From: a virus
Length of the DNA stretch: 28,680 nucleotides
Virus record (IMG/VR): IMGVR_UViG_3300044951_000983
Span: 1-28,680 of that record
Direction: 5' to 3' (one strand)
Below are positions 14,686 through 23,089 of the stretch, one piece after another. The notes under the pieces were generated by a model, which ran no database searches, was not told where the DNA came from, and saw nothing but the letters and a program-made list of their open reading frames with translations. The translations under genes were made by a program, and so were the position numbers. Within the stretch, counting starts at the first letter, position 1. The number at the start of each line of letters is the position of its first letter.

Positions 14686-14714
14686 TTGAAATTATTTTTC
14701 TACTATTATATAAT
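14686..14714 (+). promoter_or_regulatory. Sigma70-type promoter before the tail operon
   Basis: TTGAAA at 14686-14691 (five of six bases match the -35 consensus) is followed by a 17-nt spacer and a perfect TATAAT at 14709-14714. It lies in a 72-nt intergenic gap, 30 nt before the tail terminator start. The surrounding DNA is AT-rich, which raises the chance of false matches, but spacing and sequence are both close to ideal. Confidence 0.6.
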
Positions 14715-14743
14715 GTGTGGGTTAATATAAAAAGAGAGGAATT

Positions 14744-15175
14744 ATGAGTGCAAGAAGCTCCATAGCTAAAAAACTAGCTGAAAAGATCAAAAGTATAAAT
14801 GGGGCCTCTCCATTTAAAAGTACTCTGTTTCCTAGCAACATACTTACTAGACTGGTATTCTGGGACGAGCTCTCAGACTTTCCAGCAGTATGTATAGTTC
14901 CGGGTAGTGAAACTAGAGAATATCACCCAGGAGGATTTAAGTGGGGATTTTTAAATGTCTCCCTTAAATTATATGTCAACTCAGAAGACCCAACTAGTAA
15001 GCTAGAGGATCTTCTACAAGATGTAGAGCAGGTTGTTACAGATAATGAACTGCTAGAATATGAAACTGGTAAGAGTACAACAGAGATTCTTATCACTTCA
15101 ATAACCACAGATGAAGGACTACTAGCACCATTTGGTGTTGGTGAAATGAATTTATCAATAAGATACGAAATTTAG
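14744..15175 (+). CDS. Tail terminator protein (lambda gpU-like)
   Basis: This 143-aa protein begins with helix SIAKKLAEKIKSI. It then shows the beta pattern of tail terminators, with FPAVCIVPGSETREYHPGG, FLNVSLKLYVN and a helical EDLLQDVEQVV segment, and ends FGVGEMNLSIRYEI. In this family a hexamer caps the tail tube once the tape measure length is reached and forms the joint with the head. Its position directly before the tail tube gene is the standard one. A purine-rich Shine-Dalgarno GAGAGGA at 14734-14740 precedes the ATG, and the near-consensus promoter lies just upstream. It ends with TAG. Confidence 0.82.
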   Translation: MSARSSIAKKLAEKIKSINGASPFKSTLFPSNILTRLVFWDELSDFPAVCIVPGSETREYHPGGFKWGFLNVSLKLYVNSEDPTSKLEDLLQDVEQVVTDNELLEYETGKSTTEILITSITTDEGLLAPFGVGEMNLSIRYEI

Positions 15176-15216
15176 TACAATGCTAGTAAATACTGACTAC
15201 GTTATTAATTTCGTAT
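15163..15216 (+). repeat. 10-bp perfect inverted repeat before the tail tube gene
   Basis: ATACGAAATT at 15163-15172 pairs with AATTTCGTAT at 15207-15216 around a 34-nt loop. The second arm ends 2 nt before the AGGAG (15219-15223) of the tail tube gene, and the first arm overlaps the end of the tail terminator gene. It could be an mRNA stabilising or processing structure, or a protein-binding site. Confidence 0.5.
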
Positions 15217-15229
15217 ATAGGAGAATTTT

Positions 15230-16579
15230 ATGGCAGTAAATTTAAGTAGAAATACAAAGGTATTCTTCAGCACAGCTACTACTGATGTTCTAGGTGACTA
15301 TACCGCGGCTAATACTTTCGAAATTCAAGTATTAGATGGCTATAGCTTTAGTCAGAATACAGAACAACAAACTATTACATTATCAGAAGCAGGAACTGCT
15401 CCAATTCGTGGTGAACGTGCTTTCAATAGTAAACTAAATCCAGTAGATTGGAGTATGAGTACATATATTAGACCATACAAACCAGCAGCAGTAGTAACAG
15501 CCCCAGAAAAGTATTTATGGAATGCTTTAATGGGTAGTGCATCTATCAGTTCCACAGCAGTAACCGGATGGACGGGAGGTACAGTAGCTCTAGTCAACGG
15601 TTCTTATGCTATGACCTTAACTAAGGCAGCAAATACTGTAGCTTTAGGGGACATGGTCAGAATTACAGGAACAACTGGATTAACAGGTAGTTCTACTGGT
15701 AATGGTTACTTCAGAGTAGTAGGAAAAAGCGGTAATGATATAATTGTAGACTTAGAAACTACAGTAGCCCCAACAGGACCTAATGGTACAGTTACATCCT
15801 CATCTATATTTACCGGTCAGTGGCACGAAGAAGCAAGTAAAGCAGTATCTTCTACTCTAGGTTCAAATAAGAATGAACTACAGAAGTTTACTCTTATCTT
15901 CAAAGTAGATAATACAATCTATAAGGTTGCAAATGCTGCGGTTAACCAAGCAGAGATCACTTTTGATTTACAAGGTATTGCAATGATTGCATGGAGTGGA
16001 TTTGGTACTACACTAACTTCCCCGGCTACCTTACAAACATGGACTGGTAGTAACTATACCCCCTTCCCAACCAATGATGCTAAATATTACATTACCAATA
16101 AACTAAGTACTACTACTTTAGTTAGTAATATTAGTGGTACAGCAGGGAATACTTATAGTTTACCAATTACTGGTGGTAATTTAACTATTAATAATAATAT
16201 TGAGTATCTAACTCCTGAAAATATGGGTGTTGTTAATAACTCTATTGGTTACTTCACAGGTACACGTTCCATTACTGGAAGTTTAAATGCTTACCTAAAA
16301 ACTGGTTCTTTTGAGTCAGCAAAGCTACTAACCGATATTCTAGCAGGTCTTACTACTACTTCTGAAACTAAGTTTAAACTTCAGATTGAAATTGGTGGTA
16401 TTTCTAACCAAACTAGAGTTGAGATGTTGATGGATGGCTGCCAATTACAAGTACCTACTGTAGACATTCAAGACGTAGTTTCCACAACTATTGGATTTAC
16501 TGCTCAAGGTTACCAAGGCACCGACTATAATATTGAGAAGACAAATAACCTAGTAGTTTCCTACTACGGTATCCTATAA
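15230..16579 (+). CDS. Major tail (tube) protein
   Basis: This 449-aa protein has the arrangement of siphovirus tail tube subunits. The N-terminus (NLSRNTKVFFSTATTDVLGD) is followed by FEIQVLDGYSFSQNTEQQTI and VDWSMSTYIRPY. The C-terminal part contains GYFTGTRSITGSLNAYLKTG and VDIQDVVSTTIGFTAQGY. The subunit polymerises as stacked hexamers around the tape measure. It is much longer than lambda gpV (about 246 aa). Residues about 109-191 (TGGTVALVNGSYAMTLTKAA ... GYFRVVGKSG) look like an inserted beta domain that may project from the tube. AGGAG at 15219-15223 gives a strong ribosome site, as expected for an abundant protein. A hairpin follows the stop. Confidence 0.85.
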   Translation: MAVNLSRNTKVFFSTATTDVLGDYTAANTFEIQVLDGYSFSQNTEQQTITLSEAGTAPIRGERAFNSKLNPVDWSMSTYIRPYKPAAVVTAPEKYLWNALMGSASISSTAVTGWTGGTVALVNGSYAMTLTKAANTVALGDMVRITGTTGLTGSSTGNGYFRVVGKSGNDIIVDLETTVAPTGPNGTVTSSSIFTGQWHEEASKAVSSTLGSNKNELQKFTLIFKVDNTIYKVANAAVNQAEITFDLQGIAMIAWSGFGTTLTSPATLQTWTGSNYTPFPTNDAKYYITNKLSTTTLVSNISGTAGNTYSLPITGGNLTINNNIEYLTPENMGVVNNSIGYFTGTRSITGSLNAYLKTGSFESAKLLTDILAGLTTTSETKFKLQIEIGGISNQTRVEMLMDGCQLQVPTVDIQDVVSTTIGFTAQGYQGTDYNIEKTNNLVVSYYGIL

Positions 16580-16585
16580 TAAAAG

Positions 16586-16610
16586 AGGAGGGCTTTATGC
16601 CCTCCTATTT
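16586..16610 (+). terminator. Hairpin after the tail tube gene (weak terminator or attenuator)
   Basis: AGGAGGGC at 16586-16593 pairs perfectly with GCCCTCCT at 16599-16606 around loop TTTAT. Only three T bases follow the stem (ATTT), so it is more likely a leaky terminator or RNA-stabilising stem than a full stop. It lies between the abundant tube protein and the low-copy chaperones. Confidence 0.6.
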
Positions 16611-16624
16611 GGAGAAATAATTTA

Positions 16625-17047
16625 ATGGTTTCACTACAATCACTATTGACCCCTTCTAAAGTAGTTGAGGTTGATTTTCAAGACAAGATTGGTTTCAAAG
16701 TTAAAGTCGCTTTCCTTTCAAGAGAAGAACTAATTAAGTTGCGCAAAGCTTGCGTTACTACAAAATTTGATAGAAAAACTCGTCAACCTATCGAAGAACT
16801 AAATGACGAACTATTTACTAAGAACTACGTAGCCTCCGTTGTAAAAGGATGGACTGGTCTTAAGTATGAGTATCTGCAAGACCTAATGCTGGTGGATCTA
16901 TCTAGTATTAAAGATTTAAATGAAGAATTAGAGTATTCAGAAGAAAACGCTCTAGTACTTATGAAGAATTCAACAGAATTTGATAATTTTATCTCCGATG
17001 TTACGAGTGATCTATCAAATTTTCAGAAATTCAGTTCGAAGAACTAA
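16625..17047 (+). CDS. Tail assembly chaperone, gpG-like
   Basis: This 140-aa protein lies between the tail tube and tape measure genes, the fixed position of the G/GT chaperones. It opens MVSLQSLLTPSKVVEVDFQD and has a mixed beta/helical body with RKACVTTKFDRKTRQP and VKGWTGLKYEYLQDLMLV. In the lambda paradigm gpG coats the tape measure and recruits tube subunits but is absent from the finished virion. A GGAG site lies at 16611-16614. Close to its end a slippery heptamer allows a share of ribosomes to enter the -1 frame and make the longer GT form. The 0-frame product ends seven codons after the slip. Confidence 0.85.
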   Translation: MVSLQSLLTPSKVVEVDFQDKIGFKVKVAFLSREELIKLRKACVTTKFDRKTRQPIEELNDELFTKNYVASVVKGWTGLKYEYLQDLMLVDLSSIKDLNEELEYSEENALVLMKNSTEFDNFISDVTSDLSNFQKFSSKN

Positions 17048-17385
17048 TTAGTAAGATAAAGAACTTCTCCCAAAATAGACATGCTAACATGTCTAGGGAT
17101 ATGTACTTTGATATGTGTGAGCAGTTAGGCTCCGAACCTTTAGAGGATGAAATCCCTATTGAGCTAGGAGACTTACCTGACGAAGCTCAAGAGGCTTGGA
17201 CAATTTATTGTTATTTACCTGATAGGTATGATTCCTTCAGTGGACACTATTTTGGAAAAGCTATTGAGAACATATCAAATTTATTCGAACTGTTTGGTAT
17301 AACAGATAGAGTATCTGTATTAAAGATAGTTACTCTATTTGACCGTCAGGAAACCGAACAAATAAATAGTAAGAAAAAGAAATGA
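16625..17385 (+). CDS. gpGT-like frameshift fusion of the tail assembly chaperone
   Basis: The -1 frame is open from 17011 to the TGA at 17383-17385, across the end of the G gene. A slip on AAATTTT (17017-17023) joins 133 residues of G to 120 residues of the T part, giving about 253 aa. The T part starts SEIQFEELISKIKNFSQN and contains MYFDMCEQLGSEPLEDEIP. It ends in a Lys run. The only ATG that would allow separate translation of most of T (17089) has no ribosome-binding site, which favours frameshifting. In the lambda model the T domain binds soluble tube protein while the G domain binds the tape measure. Confidence 0.82.
17017..17023 (+). promoter_or_regulatory. -1 programmed frameshift site AAATTTT
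   Basis: In the G frame this reads A AAT TTT, a legal X XXY YYZ heptamer. After a -1 slip it reads AAA TTT and continues into the open T frame. It lies inside the short overlap of both open frames, seven codons before the G stop. I did not identify a clear downstream pseudoknot by eye. Confidence 0.8.
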
Positions 17386-17394
17386 GGGCTGTGT

Positions 17395-20300
17395 ATGGCT
17401 GATACTAGAAAAGTAACGGTAGAAGTAACAGATAATGGTACTTTAAAACAAGTAGCAGGCGAGGCACGCAAGCTAAACGATGTATTAGACCGTACCGCAC
17501 AACCTAGAAAAGTGCAAACACGGGCGGCTTCGGCTGCCCTTTCTGCGTCTGGTGGTATAGGCGGAGGAGCCATTCCTCCAACCACAGAGGGCCTGGGCCG
17601 CGGAACTGCAGGTGCACAAGGTAGGGGTGACGCGCGTGACTTCGGCAGACAAGCCCAAGGGCTAGGTGGCCTAGTTCACTTATATGCTACATTCGCAGCT
17701 AACGTATACGCTGTAAGTGCTGCATTCAACGCCTTATCAAAAGCCGCTGATTTCACTAATATGGAAAAAGCAGCAGATATACTATCTAGAAAAGTAGGTG
17801 CAAGTATTAATGGCCTAGCTAAAGATATGAAGGATCTAACCGACGGAGCTATATCTATGGCTGACGCCCTAGGTTCCGCCTCATTAGCTAGTTCTGCGGG
17901 ATTAACAACTACTCAGATTAAAGAATTAACTACTGTTGCCAAAGGTGCCTCTATTGCGCTAGGTCGCGATATGACTGATGCCTTACAACGCGTATTCCGT
18001 GGTACTATTAAGATCGAACCAGAACTATTAGATGAATTAGGTTTAATGGTAAAAGTAGATGATGCAAATAAAGCTTACGCAAAAACTCTAGGTAAAACTG
18101 TATCAGTACTAACAGACTATGAGCGTAGACAAGCTTTCGTTAATGCAGTAACTACTCAAGGTATAAATAAGTACAAAGAACTAGCAGATCAAGCCGCTAA
18201 TCCCTTCTCTAAACTATTTTCTACAATTAAAGATCTAAGTACTGGTGTACTAACTACTATGAACTCAGTATTAGGCCCATTTGTGAATATGCTTTCTCAG
18301 AGTCCTACTGCCTTGCTACTTGGTATGATTGCTATAGTAGGTTTATTACTTAAGCAAGCTATACCTGCTATAGGTAATATGAGGGAGGCATGGATTGCTT
18401 CTAGTAAAGCTGCGCAAGATGCGGTAGAGTCACAAATAGCCGCTATTGAGGCAAAGCAAAAAGCTTTGATAGATGCAAAAAATGAAGAAAAAAGATTATC
18501 ACAAGTAGCCCTTAAAGAAACTCAATCTAACTTAGAGAAGGGTTTAAAGAAAACACTAAGTGGAAAACAATTTGATAGTTTAAATACTAATATTAATTCT
18601 TTATTATGGGGCAAACCCGAAGACATAAATAAAAATAGAGACCTAGCTTTAGCTTCTGTTGATAGTGCTCTAAAAGACATAGATAAAAAAATAAAACAAA
18701 AACAAGCTGAGTTAGCTAGAATAGGTAAAAGTGGTGATAAAGAGCTAAAAAAACTAGAAACTCAACGTACTGCACTACAAAGCCTACAAGGGGATAATGG
18801 ATTAATACAGCAGACATCTACTTCAGCAGGTCAAGCTGCCTCGGCTAATGCTACTACGCATGCACATGAGAAGGCTTTACAAAGTCTAAAAATAGAGGGG
18901 CAGGCACTAGAGCATGTAGCTAATAAAAGAAAAGCTTTATCAGCAGTATATGAAAAAACAGAATTATTAGGCTTTCGCAATGGTTTCGCAGATCTAAATA
19001 AAGAGATTGCTAAACTTAATTTAAGTCCTTTTGAAGCCGGTATGTTAAGACTACGTGGTGGATTAGGTGCACTAACTATAAGTGTAGGAAGGCTATTAGG
19101 TACTTTTTCTGTCTGGGGTGCCACCGCAGCAATATTACTACCTATATTAGGTGGTATAACTAATGCATTAGGATTAACTACAGATCATGCGGCTAAGTTA
19201 GAAGAAAGCATGACTTCTCTAAATAGTAAGCTAGATCTAAGTAAAAAAATTAGTGAAGATTTAAAGGTAGCTGGTGACTTTCATACTATATTTGAGCTAA
19301 ATGCTTCGTCTGCTATGAGCTTCGCAGAATCATTAGGTGCAGTAAGTGAAGCAATGAAAAAGTATAATGACTTTAAAGCTAATGCTGGACTACTAACATC
19401 GTACTTTGATGACATGGCTAATATGTTTACTCTTGGGTATGGAGGTAGTGGCGGTAAAATTGCTATGGATCCTATCATGGAAGAATTTGATAGGAGGATG
19501 GCTACAGATAAGAAATTTGCTGCTGCTAATAAAGATACTTTCACAACCAATATTAAAGGGGCCAGTACCACAGCTGCAGCATCTTTTAGAAGAGCTAATG
19601 CACTAGGACTTGGTGATACAGAAGACGTAGTAAGAAAAGTATTCAGCGCTCTAAATGACCCCAAATTGAGAAAAGAGGCCAAAGAGTACGCCGATACCGC
19701 TTCAGGAATGTCAAAGAATCTAAAAGAACTTAATGATATTTCTAGTGATTATATTATTTCTATTACTAATCAATCAAAAGAGTTAAAGGCTCTTAATGCT
19801 TTTAGTACTTCTAGTGCACAAGCTATTAAACTTCTAGATAAAAATGATCTTACTAAATCTGGTGCTAATATTCAAGAATTTTTATCTGGCATTACAGATC
19901 AATTTGAAGAAATGTCTGGTATAAGTCTACCAGCGGATCTAGAATTATTACGTACTAGGCTAAATAGATTACAAGAAGATGTAAATAATAACTATAAAAC
20001 AGCTATGGAATTGGCTGGGTCTGATAAAGATCTTCAGAAAAAAGCAGAGGATGATAGAGCAAAATCTCTTAGTCAAGGTACTAGTTCACTACTAGGCTCA
20101 TACGGTGGAATTGAAAAAGTACAACAGGACTATATCGGATATTCATTAAAAGCTTCAAAAAGTTTAGCAGACTTAGCTACTGCAGCCGGACGCGCATCCT
20201 TGGCACAAACTAGTCTATCCGCTAAGCTTAAAGAAACTCAATTTTATGGTAGTTTTTCAAAAGAAGGAGAAGCTAGAGCTATTAGAGAAGCACGTAAAAC

Positions 20301-22752
20301 TGAAGAAAAAATAGCAAATATTCAAATAAAAGCAGAAAAAACTAATGCAGCAGCTATAGATGCTCAAAAATCAAATACAGAGCAACAATTAAGAACTGCT
20401 CTATCTTTAGCCTCAAAAGAACTATTTAAGAATAGCAAAAGCAATAATCCTAGTCCTCTAGGTACAGGATCTGTAAAAGATCAAGCTATCCAAGCTTTAT
20501 CAGTAAAAGAACTTGATGGGTCTATAGCATCTCAAATTCTATCCTTAGTTAATAGTTTAGAGTCCTTAGGGGCTGCTAGTGTAATTGCAACTCTAAAAAT
20601 AGACTCAATCAGAGCCTCCCTAGGCAAAGCTAGAGAATCCGAGGCTAGAGCAGAATTTAAGGAAACTGATGCTGAAGCTGATAAGAAATTTAAACCTGAA
20701 GAAGATAAACTATTCGAAGAGCTCAATAATCTAGAGAAAAAATCACAAAGTATTGCATTACTAGATTCATCTTACTTATCTGCTAGAGTAGATAGTGAAA
20801 TTAATCTTATTAAAGCAAAAGCTGATATATTACAATATGAGAAAGATTTAGCAATAAAGATAGGGGAGTATAATACTCTTGTAGAACAATTAATAAAAGA
20901 TCCTACTAATGTATCTATAGGAGAAGCTGTAGTTGGTAAAGCTAGGGCTAGGGATGAAGCTTTCAAAAAAGGTGAACCACTACGTGACCTACCCAAGGTT
21001 ATACAAGACGAAGAAAATTTAAGAATTAGAAAAACTAACCTAGAAATAACTGAAAAACTTTCTGATAATTTAAGTGAACAAGTAGACCTAGCCTCTTCCT
21101 ACTCTGATTATTTACTTAGTGTATCTACTAACTATAGTAAAATTGCTGAGTTTAATACAGTAAGTACTCAAACACTACTAGAACAATATTCAATACAAGA
21201 GAGAATACTTGAAGCTCAAATAGCTATTGAAAAATCTAAAGTTGGAGATATAGAAGCAGAACAGAAGATAGTAGACTTACAACAGCAACACTTAGCTTTT
21301 AAATTAGATACTCATCAAAAATTAACTGATCTATTTAAAAAGGAAACTGAGCTCAGCTTAAAAATAAGAGAGCAGTCTGGTAGAGCTTCAGATATTTTTG
21401 GTACTGAAGGACTACAAGAGGCTATAACTATAGCCATGGATAGAATAGAGGAAACTACAGGTAAATCTAAGTCTGTTATGTCTCAACTGGCTACTGGAAT
21501 TGTAGATTCTGCAGATATAATAGTAGATAGTTTTACTACTATGATACAGAAAATGGATGAGACAAAATTAACTTTCAAAGCTTTTAGTGATATGGTCAGA
21601 AATACTTTAAGCGACATGTTTAGGGATATGGCCTCAGACGCATTTAAAAATGCTATGAAGAGTGGAATCAAGTTACTAGCAGCAAATTTTGGGTATGATA
21701 CTCGTACTAACCAAGAAAAAGCGGCTAGTGCACTACAGATTACTGCTAATAGTTCTCTTGATCAACTAAAGTTAATTCAACAGGATATGAGGGCTTTACT
21801 ACAGGCATTAGTACCAGGTAAGATAGATCCTATAGCTCAACAAGGCATAGATTTGGATAAACAGTATAACCTTGATTGGGAGAAAGCTAATAAAGCTAAT
21901 GATACTGGAGTTAGAACATCCCCATATCCATATCCAACTAGTGCATCTATTATGTCTAGGCAACTAGATGGTGTATCTAGTATTGGCGCTACTAGCGCAC
22001 CAGCTGGAACTTACGATCCTTTAGTACAGCCAGTTAGTTCTACAGCAGCTTCCGCTAAAGAAACTAATAGACTTCTTAACGAGATAGCACAAAAGATTAA
22101 CCCAGGCAGTATACCCGTACCGGATGTTATGCAACCACCAGCTATGCAAGATAGTAGTATACCTACTCTGAATAAGACAGCCACTACTAATATTGAGAAG
22201 GGTGGAACAAAAATAGACGTAGCTGCTGATAAGTTTAACATGGCTACTACTGTTATGCATGGAGCAGTAGGTGCTTTAGTTGGTGCACTTGCTACTGGAG
22301 GTAGTGCTAAAGGGGCTCTCGGTGGAATACTAATGGGAGTAGCAACTAGTGTTATTAGTGGTGGTATAACTGGTGGATTAACTAGTATTTTTGCAAAAGC
22401 GAAAGGTGGTATTGTAGGTCCATTAGGTGACATGCCCCTCCATAAATATGCTAGAGGTGGTATAGCTACATCACCACAGATGGCACTATTTGGGGAAGGT
22501 AGTAAAAATGAAGCATATGTACCACTACCAGATAATCGTAGCATTCCTGTTACCCTAAAAGGAGGTAGTGGTGGAGCTACTTTTGGGGATACTAATATTA
22601 CAGTAACAGTAACTAATAGTGGTAGTGTAGATACATCTATTTCTGCTGATCAAGCTACTAACCTAAGTAAAGCTTTAAGCGTTTCAATTAAAGCTACTAT
22701 CCAAGAAGAACTTATGAAACAGATGAAACCTAGAGGAATGTTACATGGCTGA
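17395..22752 (+). CDS. Tail tape measure protein
   Basis: At 1785 aa this is the largest gene of the tail operon and follows the G/GT pair. GAGGG at 17384-17388 precedes ATG 17395. It is rich in Ala, Lys, Leu and Ser with long helical, coiled-coil-like stretches (for example ALKDIDKKIKQKQAELARIG). Hydrophobic segments lie near residues 91-112, 305-322 (LLLGMIAIVGLLL) and 570-594 (GATAAILLPILGGI). A Gly/Ala-rich segment at about 1620-1667 precedes KAKGGIVGPLGDMPLHKYAR and GEGSKNEAYVPLPD, the typical tape measure C-terminus. It sets tail length and is thought to help pass DNA through the membrane. I see no obvious peptidase or lysozyme motif. By the usual 0.15 nm per residue the tail would be about 270 nm. 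Confidence 0.93.
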   Translation: MADTRKVTVEVTDNGTLKQVAGEARKLNDVLDRTAQPRKVQTRAASAALSASGGIGGGAIPPTTEGLGRGTAGAQGRGDARDFGRQAQGLGGLVHLYATFAANVYAVSAAFNALSKAADFTNMEKAADILSRKVGASINGLAKDMKDLTDGAISMADALGSASLASSAGLTTTQIKELTTVAKGASIALGRDMTDALQRVFRGTIKIEPELLDELGLMVKVDDANKAYAKTLGKTVSVLTDYERRQAFVNAVTTQGINKYKELADQAANPFSKLFSTIKDLSTGVLTTMNSVLGPFVNMLSQSPTALLLGMIAIVGLLLKQAIPAIGNMREAWIASSKAAQDAVESQIAAIEAKQKALIDAKNEEKRLSQVALKETQSNLEKGLKKTLSGKQFDSLNTNINSLLWGKPEDINKNRDLALASVDSALKDIDKKIKQKQAELARIGKSGDKELKKLETQRTALQSLQGDNGLIQQTSTSAGQAASANATTHAHEKALQSLKIEGQALEHVANKRKALSAVYEKTELLGFRNGFADLNKEIAKLNLSPFEAGMLRLRGGLGALTISVGRLLGTFSVWGATAAILLPILGGITNALGLTTDHAAKLEESMTSLNSKLDLSKKISEDLKVAGDFHTIFELNASSAMSFAESLGAVSEAMKKYNDFKANAGLLTSYFDDMANMFTLGYGGSGGKIAMDPIMEEFDRRMATDKKFAAANKDTFTTNIKGASTTAAASFRRANALGLGDTEDVVRKVFSALNDPKLRKEAKEYADTASGMSKNLKELNDISSDYIISITNQSKELKALNAFSTSSAQAIKLLDKNDLTKSGANIQEFLSGITDQFEEMSGISLPADLELLRTRLNRLQEDVNNNYKTAMELAGSDKDLQKKAEDDRAKSLSQGTSSLLGSYGGIEKVQQDYIGYSLKASKSLADLATAAGRASLAQTSLSAKLKETQFYGSFSKEGEARAIREARKTEEKIANIQIKAEKTNAAAIDAQKSNTEQQLRTALSLASKELFKNSKSNNPSPLGTGSVKDQAIQALSVKELDGSIASQILSLVNSLESLGAASVIATLKIDSIRASLGKARESEARAEFKETDAEADKKFKPEEDKLFEELNNLEKKSQSIALLDSSYLSARVDSEINLIKAKADILQYEKDLAIKIGEYNTLVEQLIKDPTNVSIGEAVVGKARARDEAFKKGEPLRDLPKVIQDEENLRIRKTNLEITEKLSDNLSEQVDLASSYSDYLLSVSTNYSKIAEFNTVSTQTLLEQYSIQERILEAQIAIEKSKVGDIEAEQKIVDLQQQHLAFKLDTHQKLTDLFKKETELSLKIREQSGRASDIFGTEGLQEAITIAMDRIEETTGKSKSVMSQLATGIVDSADIIVDSFTTMIQKMDETKLTFKAFSDMVRNTLSDMFRDMASDAFKNAMKSGIKLLAANFGYDTRTNQEKAASALQITANSSLDQLKLIQQDMRALLQALVPGKIDPIAQQGIDLDKQYNLDWEKANKANDTGVRTSPYPYPTSASIMSRQLDGVSSIGATSAPAGTYDPLVQPVSSTAASAKETNRLLNEIAQKINPGSIPVPDVMQPPAMQDSSIPTLNKTATTNIEKGGTKIDVAADKFNMATTVMHGAVGALVGALATGGSAKGALGGILMGVATSVISGGITGGLTSIFAKAKGGIVGPLGDMPLHKYARGGIATSPQMALFGEGSKNEAYVPLPDNRSIPVTLKGGSGGATFGDTNITVTVTNSGSVDTSISADQATNLSKALSVSIKATIQEELMKQMKPRGMLHG

Positions 22753-23089
22753 TATCTTTACCTACGTACCCTCTAGGGGGTTCTCCAGAACTAGTAAGCC
22801 CACTGTCAATACTGTTAAGTTTGGTAGTGGGTACTCTCAAAGAGTTGCCTATGGAATAAATAACTTAGACGATTCTTGGGATCTACAATTTACTAACCAA
22901 CCACTATCTACTGCAAATAATATACTTGATTTTTTAGCTTCTAAAGGTGGTATTGAATACTTTTTATTTAAGCCACCAGGTGAAGCTGAATTTTTCAAAG
23001 TTATTTGTGAAGACTGGTCTACAGAGTACACTTCTCATATAAGTAGAAGTATAAATGCTACATTCAAAAGGGTTTACGATTTAACATGA
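22745..23089 (+). CDS. M: Minor tail protein, lambda gpM family
   Basis: This 114-aa protein matches the gpM family. It begins MADIFTYVPSRGFSRTSKPT and continues VNTVKFGSGYSQRVAYGIN, followed by the WDLQFTNQPLS and FLFKPPGEAEFFKVICEDWS stretches, which are hallmarks of that family. gpM belongs to the tail-tip initiator complex at the distal end of the tape measure. The start ATG lies 8 nt inside the end of the tape measure gene, behind AGAGGA at 22732-22737, and the stop overlaps the next start (ATGA). Length is close to lambda gpM (109 aa). Confidence 0.88.
   Translation: MADIFTYVPSRGFSRTSKPTVNTVKFGSGYSQRVAYGINNLDDSWDLQFTNQPLSTANNILDFLASKGGIEYFLFKPPGEAEFFKVICEDWSTEYTSHISRSINATFKRVYDLT

Noticed and set aside
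15173-15229. Second promoter before the tail tube gene
   Set aside because: Only weak -10-like words are present and no -35 box at the right distance; AT-rich DNA makes such words common.
17089-17385. T part of the chaperone as an independent gene starting at ATG 17089
   Set aside because: No Shine-Dalgarno precedes it, and the frame is open further upstream through a slippery heptamer, as expected for a GT fusion.
19281-19682. Minus-strand ORF of 133 codons inside the tape measure
   Set aside because: Antisense shadow with hydrophobic low-complexity product and no supporting context.
22011-22544. Minus-strand ORF of 177 codons
   Set aside because: It lies fully opposite the Gly/Ala-rich tape measure C-terminus, whose codon composition removes stops on the other strand; no ribosome site or family match.
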